Assembly (NCBI RefSeq): GCF_030411955.1
Contig: NZ_JASNRA010000027.1
Span: forward strand, 1-63,045
Source: Massilia sp. YIM B02443
GTDB lineage: Bacteria > Pseudomonadota > Gammaproteobacteria > Burkholderiales > Burkholderiaceae_D
DNA length: 63,045 nucleotides
Reading direction: 5' to 3'
Shown: one piece after another, positions 1-11,606 of the stretch
How positions within the stretch are numbered: position 1 is the first letter of the stretch
Layout: the number at the start of each line of letters is the position of its first letter
Program-made: the position numbers and the translations under genes
The notes under the pieces: model-generated
What the model saw: only the letters and a program-made list of their open reading frames with translations
The model's database searches: none
Told to the model about the DNA's origin: nothing

Positions 1-166
1 AGCTAATTCCGGTTAGATTTGCATAAGTTTGGAAGAACGGTAGTCGATCTCGGGTCTGTCCGGCGGTTCCAGGGGCGTTACCGAAAGTAGTTTCGTCCTG
101 AGCGGTCGAGCTCTTTTGATATTACAATATGTTCAGTTATTTTTTTGTAACTCACCGGAGACTTGC

Positions 167-592
167 ATGAAAATCGCTGGATCGATCCTGGCCGCTTCCA
201 TGGCCTTGTCTTCCCCCTCGTTCGCACACATCCAGCAGCAAGCGCCGGCGAGCGCCGCCGCCGCCGCGGCGCCGGATTCCATGCAGAGCGTGGTCGTCAC
301 TACCCGCCGCTTTCATGTCGAGCCGCGCGAGTTCGCCGACTATGAGTACGCCTACACCCTCGACAATGGCGAAACGGTGCGCTTCAGTCGCCGGGTAGGC
401 CGTTTCTACGTCGCGATCAAGGGCTACGAGCCGGTGGAAATCCTCGCTTCCAGTCCGGCCCAGTTCGTGAGCCGGGGCGGCGCCACGCTGGTGTTCACGG
501 AAGGCGGCGACGCGCTGACCATCGACAACTATCAGCTGCTCCAGGCTGAATCCGGCAGCCCGATCGTGTACGCGTTCGGCGGGCCCAGATAG
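167..592 (+). CDS. Small secreted protein of unknown function
   Basis: About 141 residues. I chose the ATG at 167 because a CCGGAG ribosome site lies just upstream and because the protein then begins with a textbook signal peptide: MKIAG, a hydrophobic stretch, and a likely cleavage after SFA near residue 20. The in-frame ATG at 116 would put 17 extra residues in front of it. An Ala-rich linker (about residues 25-35) precedes a compact domain with many beta-type residues, including YEYAYTLDNGETVRFSRR. I recognise no family. It is probably periplasmic or secreted. It is transcribed towards the GGDEF/EAL gene on the other strand. Confidence 0.7.
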   Translation: MKIAGSILAASMALSSPSFAHIQQQAPASAAAAAAPDSMQSVVVTTRRFHVEPREFADYEYAYTLDNGETVRFSRRVGRFYVAIKGYEPVEILASSPAQFVSRGGATLVFTEGGDALTIDNYQLLQAESGSPIVYAFGGPR

Positions 593-662
593 GCCGGTCG
601 TCAGGCCCGGCCGCCCGCCGGTCCCGGTCGCGGCCGGCGTGACCGTCCGCTGCGGATCGGCA

Positions 663-2999
663 TCAGGCCGGCGCGGGTTCTTGTGGAAGCAGCGCCGCCG
701 CGGCCAGACGCACATCCGGCGCCACCGCCGGCAAATGCGCGAACAGCGCCAGCACCGAGTCCAGCGGCATCGGCCGGTGGAACAGGTAGCCCTGCATGCA
801 GGCGTTGCTGTGCGCGGCCAGGTACTGGGCCTGGTCCGGCGTTTCGACGCCTTCGGCCACCACGCGCAGGCCGAGGTGGCCGGCCATGGCCAGGATCGAC
901 TGCACGATCGCGGTCGCGTCCTGGTCGTGCGGGGTGTTGCGGATGAAGCTCTTGTCGATCTTCAGTTCGTACAGCGGCATGCGGGTCAGGTAGGCCAGGC
1001 TCGAGTAGCCGGTGCCGAAGTCGTCGACCGAGATGCGCAGGCCGAGCGCGGCCAGTTCGCCCATGCGCGCGATGGTTTCTTCCATGCGCTCGACCATCAC
1101 GCCTTCGGTCACTTCGAGGATCAGCTGGCCGGCCGGCGCGCCCGTCTCTTCCAGGATCGCCGCGACGCGCGCCACGAAGTCGGGCTGGCGGAACTGCACC
1201 GGGCTGACGTTGACCGACAGCGGCAGCGCGTGACCGGCCGCGGCCAGCGTGTGCCAGGCCAGGCAGGCCTGGCGCAGCACCCATTCGCCCAGCGCCACGA
1301 TCAGGCCACTGGCCTCGGCGACCGGGATGAACACGTCCGGCGGCACGCTGCTGCCGTCCTTGCGCCGCCAGCGCAGCAGCATCTCGGCGCCGCGCGGGCT
1401 GCCTTCGTGGTCCAGCTGCAGCTGCAGGTGCAGCGCCAGCTCGCCGTGCTCCAGCGCGTGCGCCAGGTCGCGCTCGAGGGTCAGCTTGCGCTCGGCCTCG
1501 ACCAGCATGCCCGGCTCGAACAGCGCCACGCCGTTGCGGCCCTGGCCCTTGGCGTGGTACATCGCGGTGTCGGCTTCGCGCAGCAGGTCGTGCACGCTCT
1601 GGGCGCCGCCGGCGGCCAGCGCCACGCCGACGCTGGCCGAGGCGTAGTGGCGCTGGCCTTCGATGTCCATGCGTTCGGCCAGCGCCGAGCGGATGCGTTC
1701 CGCTATCGCAGTCGCGGCGTGGGTCTCGCCGACGTCGTCCAGCAGCACCACGAACTCGTCGCCACCCAGGCGCGCCACGATGCCGGCGCCGGCCACGATC
1801 GATTCCAGGCGCGTGGCGGCTTCGCGCAGCAGCAGGTCGCCGATGGCGTGGCCGCGCGCGTCGTTGATGGTCTTGAAGTCGTCCAGGTCGACGTACAGCA
1901 CCGCGCCGCGCGCCGGGCCGGCCTGGGCCGCCGCCGCCAGCTGCCCGAGGCGGTCCATCAGCAGGCGCCGGTTGGGCAGGCCGGTCAGCACGTCGTAGAA
2001 GGCCAGGCGGTGGATCGCGGCCGCCGAGTTGCGCCGCTCGGTGACGTCGCGCCCGACCATCACCCAGTGCGTGATCGAGCCGGTCTCGCCGGCGAACGGC
2101 ACCATCTCGAGCTGCATCCAGAACGGCGCGCCGGCGCGCGTGTAGTTGACCAGTTCCGCGCTCACCGCTTCCTTGCGCCGCACCGCGTGCACGATGCGCG
2201 CCACGGTGGCGCGGTCGGTCTCGGGGCCCTGCAGCATGCGCACGCTGCTGCCGACGATCTCCTCGCGCCGGTAGCCGGTGTGGCGCAGGAAGGCGTCGTT
2301 GGCGAAGATGATCGGCTGCTCGGCCCCAGGCGTGTCGACCATGCGCGCGATCAGCACCATGTCGTTCAGGCGCGCCACCGCCTCCGACGTCAGGCGCAGC
2401 TCGGCATTCACCGCACGCAGCCGCTCCTGGCCGGTCTCGAGCGAGGCGGCGGCGGTGCGCGCTTCGCGCAGCGTGTGCGACAGGCCCTTGAGCAGGGTGC
2501 CGGCGGTGAGCGTGACCAGCGCGCCGACGCAAGTGAAGTTGATGGCGATGACGACCGAGGTGATGAACGGGGTGCCGTCCAGGCCGTGCACGTACAGGGC
2601 GCCGGAGCCGCTGGCGCCGACCGCCACGATGAACAGGGCGCTCAGCGCCAGGCAGGCGATCCCGGGCCCGGTGCCGAGCAGGATCACCGCCATCAGCGGC
2701 GGAGCCATCAGGTAATTCAGGCCGACCGGCCCCACCGCCAGCATCAGGCCGACGGCGATCAGGAACAGCACTGCCAGGAAGTGCAGCACGCGCGGGGTGT
2801 AGCGCATGCGTTCCCAGCGCCAGATGGCGAAGATCCAGGCCAGCGCGATCACGTCCATGACGGCGACCTGCCACTTGCCGCGGTAGAGCATCAGGCCGAT
2901 GCTGGGGATGGCCGCGATCGTGCCGAGGCCGAGAACGATCGGGAGCAGGGTGGAGAATACCCGCACGCGCCATCGCGCGATTTCGTCAACCGGGTCCAT
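663..2999 (-). CDS. Membrane-bound diguanylate cyclase/phosphodiesterase (PAS-GGDEF-EAL)
   Basis: About 778 residues, predicted to make and/or degrade cyclic di-GMP at the inner membrane. In order: a multi-helix membrane region (about residues 12-185, MASE-like), a PAS domain (about 225-340), a GGDEF domain with intact RLGGDEF near residue 411, and an EAL domain (about 525-770). The EAL signature reads EML (GAEMLLRW near residue 540). The catalytic Glu is kept, and DDFGTGYSS and AEGVE are intact, so phosphodiesterase activity is plausible. The ATG at 2999 has AGGA five bases upstream; an ATG at 3017 is an alternative with a more distant purine tract. It is a stand-alone gene. Confidence 0.9.
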   Translation of the reverse strand: MDPVDEIARWRVRVFSTLLPIVLGLGTIAAIPSIGLMLYRGKWQVAVMDVIALAWIFAIWRWERMRYTPRVLHFLAVLFLIAVGLMLAVGPVGLNYLMAPPLMAVILLGTGPGIACLALSALFIVAVGASGSGALYVHGLDGTPFITSVVIAINFTCVGALVTLTAGTLLKGLSHTLREARTAAASLETGQERLRAVNAELRLTSEAVARLNDMVLIARMVDTPGAEQPIIFANDAFLRHTGYRREEIVGSSVRMLQGPETDRATVARIVHAVRRKEAVSAELVNYTRAGAPFWMQLEMVPFAGETGSITHWVMVGRDVTERRNSAAAIHRLAFYDVLTGLPNRRLLMDRLGQLAAAAQAGPARGAVLYVDLDDFKTINDARGHAIGDLLLREAATRLESIVAGAGIVARLGGDEFVVLLDDVGETHAATAIAERIRSALAERMDIEGQRHYASASVGVALAAGGAQSVHDLLREADTAMYHAKGQGRNGVALFEPGMLVEAERKLTLERDLAHALEHGELALHLQLQLDHEGSPRGAEMLLRWRRKDGSSVPPDVFIPVAEASGLIVALGEWVLRQACLAWHTLAAAGHALPLSVNVSPVQFRQPDFVARVAAILEETGAPAGQLILEVTEGVMVERMEETIARMGELAALGLRISVDDFGTGYSSLAYLTRMPLYELKIDKSFIRNTPHDQDATAIVQSILAMAGHLGLRVVAEGVETPDQAQYLAAHSNACMQGYLFHRPMPLDSVLALFAHLPAVAPDVRLAAAALLPQEPAPA

Positions 3000-3135
3000 A
3001 GGGGTCCTGTTCTGCATGTCCACAGAAACTTTCTCCACGGCGCATAGTTTTTCTTGGTAGCAAAATTCTAGGCAGGCGGGGGTGCCTTTGTCACGCACTA
3101 TTTAGGGGATTGTTGTGCTGCTGAAACTGCCGAGT

Positions 3136-3161
3136 GTGGCGGCGCCAACCGGCACCGCCAC
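3136..3161. terminator. GC-rich hairpin between two minus-strand signalling genes
   Basis: GTGGCGGCGCC and GGCACCGCCAC can pair over 11 positions with one mismatch around a four-base loop. The hairpin lies just past the stop of the hybrid kinase and upstream of the GGDEF/EAL gene. There is no clear U tract, so termination is only a guess. Confidence 0.35.
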
Positions 3162-3170
3162 AAACCCGGT

Positions 3171-5455
<2,285 letters not shown>

Positions 5456-5459
<4 letters not shown>

Positions 5460-6625
5460 GGCGTTCCCGTTCGCAGGCGTTCGCCGAAGTCGACGATGCG
5501 GCGCACGCCTTCCATCAGCGTGGCGTGGTCGTCCGAGATGTAGCCGATGCGGATGAAGCCCGGCACGCCCAGCGCGTCGCCCGGCATCAGCGCCACCCGT
5601 TGCTGCTCGATCAGGCGCTCGGCGAAGCCGACGGTATCCATCGTCAGGGCGCGCACGTCGCCCCACAGGTAGGGGCCGGACGCCGGCGCCTGCATACCGA
5701 TCCATGGCACCTCGGCCAGGTGGTGCAGCACCAGGTCGCGCCGCAGCCGATAGTCGCGCATCATCTCGTGCGGGGCGCCGGTGGCGAAGGCCGCGGCGGC
5801 CGCCACCTGCGACAGGTGCGGCGCGGCGGCGGTGATCGGGCCTTGCACGTTCTGCATCGCCTTGACGATGTGTTGCGGCGCCAGCGCGAAGCCGACGCGC
5901 CAGCCCATCATGGCGTAGCTCTGCGAAGCCGAGAACATGGTGACGATGCCGATGTCGCGCCAGGCGCGTTCATCCTGGCACAGGGAAGCCAGGCTGACGT
6001 GTTCGCCGTCGAAGATCAGGTGTTCGTAGCTTTCGTCGACGATCAGGTGCACGCCACCCGCGGCGGCCCAGTCGAGGATGTGTTCCAGTTCGGCGCGGGT
6101 GAACACCTTGCCGCTCGGGTTGTGCGGGTTGTTCAGCACCAGTGCCTTGACCTTGCCGAAGGCCGCCAGCGTGGCCGGGGTCAAGGTGTCCGGCAAATCG
6201 GTCATGACGACTTCCAGGCCGAGCAGCTCGGCGGTGGCCAGGTAGGCCGGCCAGTAGGGGCGGAACACGGCGATCCGGTCGCCCGGGTCGGTCATCGCGT
6301 ACAGCGCCTGGTAGTAGGCCTGCTTGCAGCCGTTGGTGACGATGATCTCGTCGACGCTGGCCGCGATGCCGTTTTCACTGCCCAGCTTGGCGCGCAGCGC
6401 TTCGCGTACCCGGAGCGCGCCGCCGACCTCGGTGTAGGGCATGGTGCGCTGCTTGCCGAGCGCCGCACTCACCGCATCCAGCACCGCGGCCGGGGCCGGG
6501 AAGTGCGAGATCGCGATCGACAGGTCGATCACCTGCTCGCCGGCATTGCGCAGCGCTTCGGCGCGGCCGTGCATGGCGGTGGTGGCGAGCGGGCGGGAGT
6601 GGGCGATCCGGTTCGATATGTTCAT
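5456..6625 (-). CDS. Fold-type I PLP aminotransferase homologue lacking the catalytic lysine
   Basis: 389 residues, full length for class I/II aminotransferases (methionine/aspartate aminotransferase-like). Recognisable family residues are the Asn in NNPHNPSGK, the Asp and Tyr in DESYEHL, the Arg in GWRVGF and the C-terminal Arg in FIRIGY. At the Schiff-base position the motif reads FSASQSYAMMGWR, with Gln (codon CAG at 5921-5923, about residue 235) where the family has Lys (AAG or AAA). AAG to CAG is a single base change. Without that Lys normal transamination is not expected. The protein may be a binding or sensory pseudo-enzyme, have altered chemistry, or carry a mutation. The stop overlaps the start of the downstream kinase gene. 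Confidence 0.85.
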
Positions 6626-6885
6626 CTGGAAGATTCCATGGTTGCTTTGTTGTTATAGGCAAGCTGTGTCTCGGGCAGCTCGGTCAATGGATCAGTGAAT
6701 ACGGCAAACACGGCAAAGTTTCTGGATTGTACTAAAAATTTAAGGATTTTCCGTGCTTCGAGACCTGTCGTGCGCGCGCCGGTTTGAACTTGATTTGTGG
6801 CGCTGTCAGCGTTAGATATGGATGAGGATTGAACTGCTGAGATGATCAACCGTCCAACGCCCATCGTCGTCGACAGGAGAGGATC
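6626..6885. other. Non-coding stretch upstream of the aminotransferase gene
   Basis: This is the first part of an approximately 890-bp gap between the aminotransferase start (6625) and the flavoprotein start (7519). It is less GC-rich than the genes around it and probably holds the promoter of the aminotransferase-kinase pair. Open frames on the minus strand here have no recognisable content and I do not call them. Confidence 0.4.
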
Positions 6886-7245
6886 GTGAAGGCGCCGCGG
6901 TTGAAGAAGTTGTTCGCGCAGCTCCCTTTGCCTAACCATCCGCAGCGGCGGGTAGTGCTCGACGCCCTGCATCCGGCTGCCGGACGTTCGTCCGCGATCA
7001 CGGGATCGCCCACCAGGCAGTCAATGTGCAAGCCGGTGCACGGGGGGCGCGGGCGCCCAGGGCGCCGTCCACGTGCAAAACGTTAATGCCTACCATCAAC
7101 GGTTCAAGAAGTGGCTGGTACGCTTTCATTGCCTGGCGTCATGCCGCTGCCCAACAACCTGGGCTGGTATTGGGCGCTCGATAGCGGCCCAATTGCGTCT
7201 GTCGAGCAATTGTTGCGCATCGCGTGCGGATTCATCCATACCTAA
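6886..7245 (+). pseudogene. Decayed IS1595-family transposase remnant
   Basis: A GTG at 6886 with AGGAGAGG upstream opens a frame MKAPRLKKLFAQLPLPNHPQRR, resembling the N-terminus of ISXO2/IS1595-type transposases, which closes at 7086. In another frame, 7061-7133 encodes GAVHVQNVNAYHQRFKKWL. Back in the first frame, about 7136-7245 encodes LPNNLGWYWALDSGPIAS and ends at TAA 7245. The last two pieces match, from memory, the family's C-terminal pattern (HVQNVNAYHxRLK ... YLPNYLGWRxALD). The zinc-ribbon and most of the catalytic core are gone, so this is an internally deleted, twice-frameshifted relic. I did not find convincing terminal inverted repeats. Confidence 0.6.
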
Positions 7246-7518
7246 CGATGACAGCGCCTAATTTGTTGACACTTCAGCCGGGGCCACGAGTAAGATAGTC
7301 GGGTGGCGGCTTCCAGGGGTTTTTGACAGTTAGCTTGGAACTCATGAAAATTTGTGTAGTCCTACACATACGGCGGTGAGTTCCACCGTGTCAGCCTGTG
7401 GAGAAGAAGGCTCTGGCCCTGCGAAACTGCAAGGTGAAACCGGCTTCGGCGAAGCAGGAATTCAACGGTAAAGCTAGCTATAAATAGTTTTACGTAAGTT
7501 TGAAAGAACGGAATCGGC

Positions 7519-9567
7519 ATGAATATCGTGTGCGTGGGCGGTGGTCCGGCCGGGCTGTACTTCGCGCTGCTGGCCAGGTTGCGCGACCCGCTCAACAGCG
7601 TTACCGTATTCGAGCGCAACCGCTCCGGCGAGACCTTCGGCTGGCGCGTGGTGCTGTCCGACGCCGCGCTCGACACGCTGGCGCAGGCCGATGCGCCCAG
7701 CGCTGCCGCGATCCGTGCAGTCTTCAAGCGCTGGGATGCGATTGACATCCACGTCAAGGGCCGCACTGTCACATGGGGCGGCCACGGGTTCTGCGGCATC
7801 GGACGGCGGCGCCTGCTGGCGATCCTGGAGCAACGCTGCCGCGAACTGGGCGTCGCGATGGATCATGAGCGCGAGATCGGCGACGTGGCCGCGCTGGCCC
7901 GTGCCCATGCGGCTGACATGATCGTGGCCGCCGACGGCGTGCATGGCGCGCTGCGCCGGCAGTTTGCAGACAGCTTCCGGCCCGAGCTCGAACAACGCCA
8001 TTGCCGATTCGTCTGGCTCGGCACGCGCAAGCGCTTCGATACCTTCACCTTCGTCTTTGAAAACACGCCGCACGGCTGGTTCCAGGCGCACGCCTACCGC
8101 TACGACGAGGAGATGTCGACCTTTATCGTCGAGACGCCGGATGAGACCTGGCGCGCCAGCGGCCTGGCCGACATGAACAGCGAACAGGCGCTGGCGTTTT
8201 GCGAGCGCCTGTTCGCGCGGTATCTCGACGGCGAGCCGCTGCTGGCGCAGGCCGGGCAGGGGCGTGGCGCGGCCAACTGGATGCGCTTTACGCGCCTGGT
8301 GTGCCGGCGCTGGGTGCTCGGGTTGCCGGTCGACGGCCGCCGCGTGCCGCTGGTGTTGATGGGCGACGCCGCCCACACGGCCCACTTCTCGATAGGTTCC
8401 GGCACCCGGCTGGCGCTGGAAGACGCGATCGCGCTGGCCGAGGCGCTGGGCAGGGCGTCGGACGCCGATGAGCCGGACCTGGAACGCTACCAGCAGGCGC
8501 GCCAGGTCGAAGTGCTCAAGCTGCAAAGCGCGGCGCGCAATTCGATGGAGTGGTTAGAGAACGTGGCGCGCTATGGCGATTTCGCGCCCGAGCAGTTCGC
8601 GCATTCGCTGCTCACGCGCAGCCAGCGCCTGTCGCATGAGAACCTGCGCCTGCGCGACGACGCCTACGTCGCCGGCTTCGAACGCTGGCTCGTGGCGCGC
8701 GCGGCAGGGCAGGCCGGGGTCGAGTGCCTTGATCCCGCGCCGCCGCCGATGTTCACCCCGTACCGCGTGCGCTCGCTGCTGCTGAAGAACCGCCTGGTGG
8801 TGTCGCCCATGGCGCAGTATTCAGCCGTCGACGGCCTGGTGGGCGACTACCACCTGGCGCACCTGGGCGCGCGCGCCCTTGGCGGGACGGCGCTGGTGAT
8901 GGCCGAGATGACCTGCGTCTCGGCCGACGCCCGCATCACGCCCGGCTGTCCGGGGCTGTATGCGCCGCAGCACACGGCGTACGGCTACCTGCTGTCGAGC
9001 GTCGTCTCGCCGCTGACCAACCAACGCACCGACTTGTATGGCGGCAGCCTGGCCGCGCGTTGCCGCTATCCGCTCGAGGTATTCGCCGCCGTGCGCGCGG
9101 TATGGCCGCAGGAGTTGCCGATGAACGTGCGCATCTCGAGCCACGACTGGGTCGAGGGCGGCATCACGCCGCAGGACGCGGTCGCGGTGGCACGCCTGTC
9201 CCGCGACGCCGGCGCCGACATGATCGACTGCTCCTCGGGCCAGGTCAGCAAGCAGGAACATCCCGTGTTCGGCCGCATGTACCAGGCGCCGTTCGCCGAC
9301 TGCATCCGCAACGAGGCCGGCATCGCCACCATCGCGGTCGGGGCGATCACGGACGCCGACCAGGTCAACGGCATCATCGCCGCCGGCCGCGCCGACCTGT
9401 GCGCGGTCGGCCGGCCGCACCTGGCCAACCCGGCCTGGACCTTGAGCGAGGCGGCGCGCATCGGCTGGCATGGCGTCGCGTGGCCGCGCCAGTACCTCGC
9501 CGGCAAGGCCCAGCTGGAACGCAACCTCGAACGCGAGCGCCTGCAGGCCGCAGCGCCGGACCATTGA
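7519..9567 (+). CDS. Salicylyl-CoA 5-hydroxylase / 2-aminobenzoyl-CoA monooxygenase-type bifunctional flavoprotein with truncated reductase half
   Basis: 682 residues. The N-terminal half is a group A FAD monooxygenase: VGGGPAGLYFA at the start and LMGDAAHTAHFSIGSGT near residue 279. From about residue 411 an Old Yellow Enzyme/NADH:flavin oxidoreductase domain begins (FTPYRVRSLLLKNRLVVSPM). In this family CPGLYxPxHT is followed by roughly 95-100 residues containing the QLxHAGR strand before AHGYLLSSFLSPLTN. Here PQHTA runs straight into YGYLLSSVVSPLTN at about residue 487, in frame. The total length agrees, since relatives are near 780 residues. The oxygenase half looks intact; the reductase half probably is not. 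It is first of three co-directional aryl-CoA genes. Confidence 0.85.
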   Translation: MNIVCVGGGPAGLYFALLARLRDPLNSVTVFERNRSGETFGWRVVLSDAALDTLAQADAPSAAAIRAVFKRWDAIDIHVKGRTVTWGGHGFCGIGRRRLLAILEQRCRELGVAMDHEREIGDVAALARAHAADMIVAADGVHGALRRQFADSFRPELEQRHCRFVWLGTRKRFDTFTFVFENTPHGWFQAHAYRYDEEMSTFIVETPDETWRASGLADMNSEQALAFCERLFARYLDGEPLLAQAGQGRGAANWMRFTRLVCRRWVLGLPVDGRRVPLVLMGDAAHTAHFSIGSGTRLALEDAIALAEALGRASDADEPDLERYQQARQVEVLKLQSAARNSMEWLENVARYGDFAPEQFAHSLLTRSQRLSHENLRLRDDAYVAGFERWLVARAAGQAGVECLDPAPPPMFTPYRVRSLLLKNRLVVSPMAQYSAVDGLVGDYHLAHLGARALGGTALVMAEMTCVSADARITPGCPGLYAPQHTAYGYLLSSVVSPLTNQRTDLYGGSLAARCRYPLEVFAAVRAVWPQELPMNVRISSHDWVEGGITPQDAVAVARLSRDAGADMIDCSSGQVSKQEHPVFGRMYQAPFADCIRNEAGIATIAVGAITDADQVNGIIAAGRADLCAVGRPHLANPAWTLSEAARIGWHGVAWPRQYLAGKAQLERNLERERLQAAAPDH

Positions 9568-9591
9568 CGTCATCCACGCCAGGAGCATCGC

Positions 9592-10404
9592 ATGCATCTA
9601 CCAATGGGCGAACCGCACCGGCTGCCGGGCAGCGGCGCCAGCTTCGCCGGGTACCAGGGGCGCCACGTTGGATTCGCGCTGGAGGCCGGCGTCGCCACCA
9701 TCACGCTCGACCGCCCCGAGCGCAAGAACCCGCTGACCTTCGACGCGTACGCCGAGCTGCGCGACCTGTTCCGCGCGCTGGCCGACGCTGCCGACGTCAA
9801 AGCCGTGGTGCTGACCGGCGCCGGCGAGAATTTCTGTTCCGGCGGCGACGTGCACGAGATTATCGGGCCGCTGACGCGCCTCGACATGCCCGGCCTGCTG
9901 GCGTTGACCCGCATGACGGGCGACCTGGTCAAGGCGATGCGCGCCAGCGCCGGTGCGATGCTGGCGCTGGCCTCGGACATCCGCTACGGCACCGCGCGCA
10001 GCCGCACCGCCTTCCTGTTCGCGAGCGTCGGCCTGGCCGGCTGCGACATGGGCGCCTGCGCGCTGCTGCCGCGCGTGGTGGACCAGGGCCGCGCCGCCGA
10101 GCTGTTATATACCGGACGCTCGCTTGGCGGCGAAGAGGGCGAGCGCTGGGGCTTTTTCAACCGCCTGTGCGAGCCTGATCAGGTGCTGGCCGAGGCCAGG
10201 GCCTTCGCCGCGACGCTGGCGAGCGGCCGGACCTTCGCCCACGGCATGACCAAGCGCATGCTGCAGCAGGAATGGAACATGGGCGTCGACGAGGCGATCG
10301 AGGCCGAGGCGCAGGCCCAGGCGATCTGTATGGCCACGCGCGACTTCCACCGCGCCTATCACGCCTTCGTGGCCAGGGAGCGACCGCACTTCGAGGGGGA
10401 TTGA
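9592..10404 (+). CDS. Enoyl-CoA hydratase/isomerase family protein with an internal deletion
   Basis: 270 residues, crotonase superfamily. VATITLDRPERKNPLTFD, the oxyanion strand NFCSGGDVHEI and the C-terminal helices are recognisable. Relatives have a segment like CPQPIVAAVDGVCAGAG after MTGDLVKAMRA. Here MRAS is followed directly by AGAMLALASDIRYG, so about 13-15 residues, including the DGxCxG part of the oxyanion hole, seem to be missing at about 9944-9951 (residues 117-120), in frame. It follows the flavoprotein by 24 bp, and its TGA shares one base with the ATG of the acyl-CoA dehydrogenase. In known aryl-CoA clusters such hydratases act on the dearomatised ring; activity here is doubtful. 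Confidence 0.8.
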   Translation: MHLPMGEPHRLPGSGASFAGYQGRHVGFALEAGVATITLDRPERKNPLTFDAYAELRDLFRALADAADVKAVVLTGAGENFCSGGDVHEIIGPLTRLDMPGLLALTRMTGDLVKAMRASAGAMLALASDIRYGTARSRTAFLFASVGLAGCDMGACALLPRVVDQGRAAELLYTGRSLGGEEGERWGFFNRLCEPDQVLAEARAFAATLASGRTFAHGMTKRMLQQEWNMGVDEAIEAEAQAQAICMATRDFHRAYHAFVARERPHFEGD

Positions 10405-11606
10405 TGGAACACGATTACCTGGACTGGCCGTTTTTCGATCCGCACCACGCGGAACTGGCGCGCGCCCTCGATTGCTGGGCCGCGGCCAACCTGGGCGACG
10501 CCCGCCCCGGCGCGGAGGGCGCCGACGTCGAGGCCATCTGCCGCGCTCTGGTCAAGCGCCTGGGCCGCGACGACTGGCTGCGCCACGCGGTGGCCGGCGT
10601 GGCCTTCGGCGGCGCCGGCCAGGCGATCGACACCCGCGCCCTGTGCCTGGTGCGCGAGACGCTGGCGCGCCACGCCGCGCTGGCCGACTTCGCGTTCGCC
10701 ATGCAGGGCCTGGGCAGCGGCGCGATCTCGCTGTTCGGCACCGACGACCAGAAGCGGGCCTGGCTGCCGCGCGTGGCGCGCGGCCAGGCGATCGCCGCCT
10801 TCGCGCTGTCCGAGCCGCAGGCCGGCTCGGACGTGGCGGCGCTGAGCTGCGCCGCCCGCCGCGACGGCGACGGCTGGGTGCTGGACGGCGAGAAGACCTG
10901 GATCTCGAACGGCGGCATCGCCGATTTCTACATCCTGTTCGCGCGCAGCGGCGAAGGGGGCGCACGCGCCCCGCGGCGCGGCGCGGCCAAGGCCTCTGAC
11001 GGCATCAGCGCCTTCATCCTCGACGCCGCCACGCCGGGATTGCAGATCGCCGAGCGCATCCACACCATGGCGCCGCACCCGATGGCGCGCCTGCGCCTTG
11101 ATGGCTGCCGGGTGTCGGCGCATTGCCTGCTGGGCGAGGAAGGGCAGGGCTTCAAGGTGGCGATGGCCACGCTCGACGTGTTCCGCACCTCGGTCGCCGC
11201 CGCCGCGCTCGGGTTCGCACGGCGTGCGCTGAGCGAAGCGCTGGCGCATGCGGCAATGCGTCCCATGTTCGGCAAGACGCTGGCCGACTTCCAGCTGACC
11301 CAGGCCCGGCTGGCGCAGATGGCGCTCGAGATCGATGCCGCGGCGCTCCTGACCTACCGCGCCGCCTGGCTGCGCGACGCCGGCGGACGCGTGACGCAGG
11401 CTGCGGCGATGGCCAAGCTGGCCGCCACCGAAAGCGCGCAGCGCGTGGTCGACAGCGCGCTGCAGCTGTTCGGCGCGCGCGGCGTGCAGCGCGGCGCCGT
11501 GGTGGAAGGCCTGTACCGCGACGTGCGCGCCCTGCGCATCCATGAAGGCGCAAGCGAAGTGCAGCTGATGATCATCGCGCGCGAGCTGCTCGCCGCGCCT
11601 GCTTGA
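10404..11606 (+). CDS. Acyl-CoA dehydrogenase
   Basis: About 400 residues, normal for the family. FAD- and substrate-binding motifs are present: AFALSEPQAGSDVAAL, WISNGGIADFYILFAR, FGKTLADFQLTQARLAQMA and the terminal LRIHEGASEVQLMIIARELL with the expected catalytic Glu. The start at 10404 is chosen because GAGGGGG precedes it and its A is also the last base of the hydratase TGA (TGATG), implying coupling. It is expected to oxidise an acyl-CoA intermediate with electron transfer to ETF. Other genes of a full anthranilate/salicylate pathway (CoA ligase, thioesterase, SDR) are not in the window. Confidence 0.9.
   Translation: MEHDYLDWPFFDPHHAELARALDCWAAANLGDARPGAEGADVEAICRALVKRLGRDDWLRHAVAGVAFGGAGQAIDTRALCLVRETLARHAALADFAFAMQGLGSGAISLFGTDDQKRAWLPRVARGQAIAAFALSEPQAGSDVAALSCAARRDGDGWVLDGEKTWISNGGIADFYILFARSGEGGARAPRRGAAKASDGISAFILDAATPGLQIAERIHTMAPHPMARLRLDGCRVSAHCLLGEEGQGFKVAMATLDVFRTSVAAAALGFARRALSEALAHAAMRPMFGKTLADFQLTQARLAQMALEIDAAALLTYRAAWLRDAGGRVTQAAAMAKLAATESAQRVVDSALQLFGARGVQRGAVVEGLYRDVRALRIHEGASEVQLMIIARELLAAPA

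Noticed and set aside
639..3047. 802-residue plus-strand frame and 790-residue second minus-strand frame over the GGDEF/EAL gene
   Set aside because: Low-complexity shadows; only the frame with intact GGDEF and DDFGTG motifs is real.
6622..6972. 116-residue minus-strand frame upstream of the aminotransferase
   Set aside because: It runs through an AT-rich promoter-like region, has no ribosome site or recognisable sequence, and overlaps the transposase remnant.
7362..8526. Minus-strand frames opposite the start of the flavoprotein
   Set aside because: Shadow frames; the plus-strand frame carries the FAD motif GGGPAG and a family-typical N-terminus.
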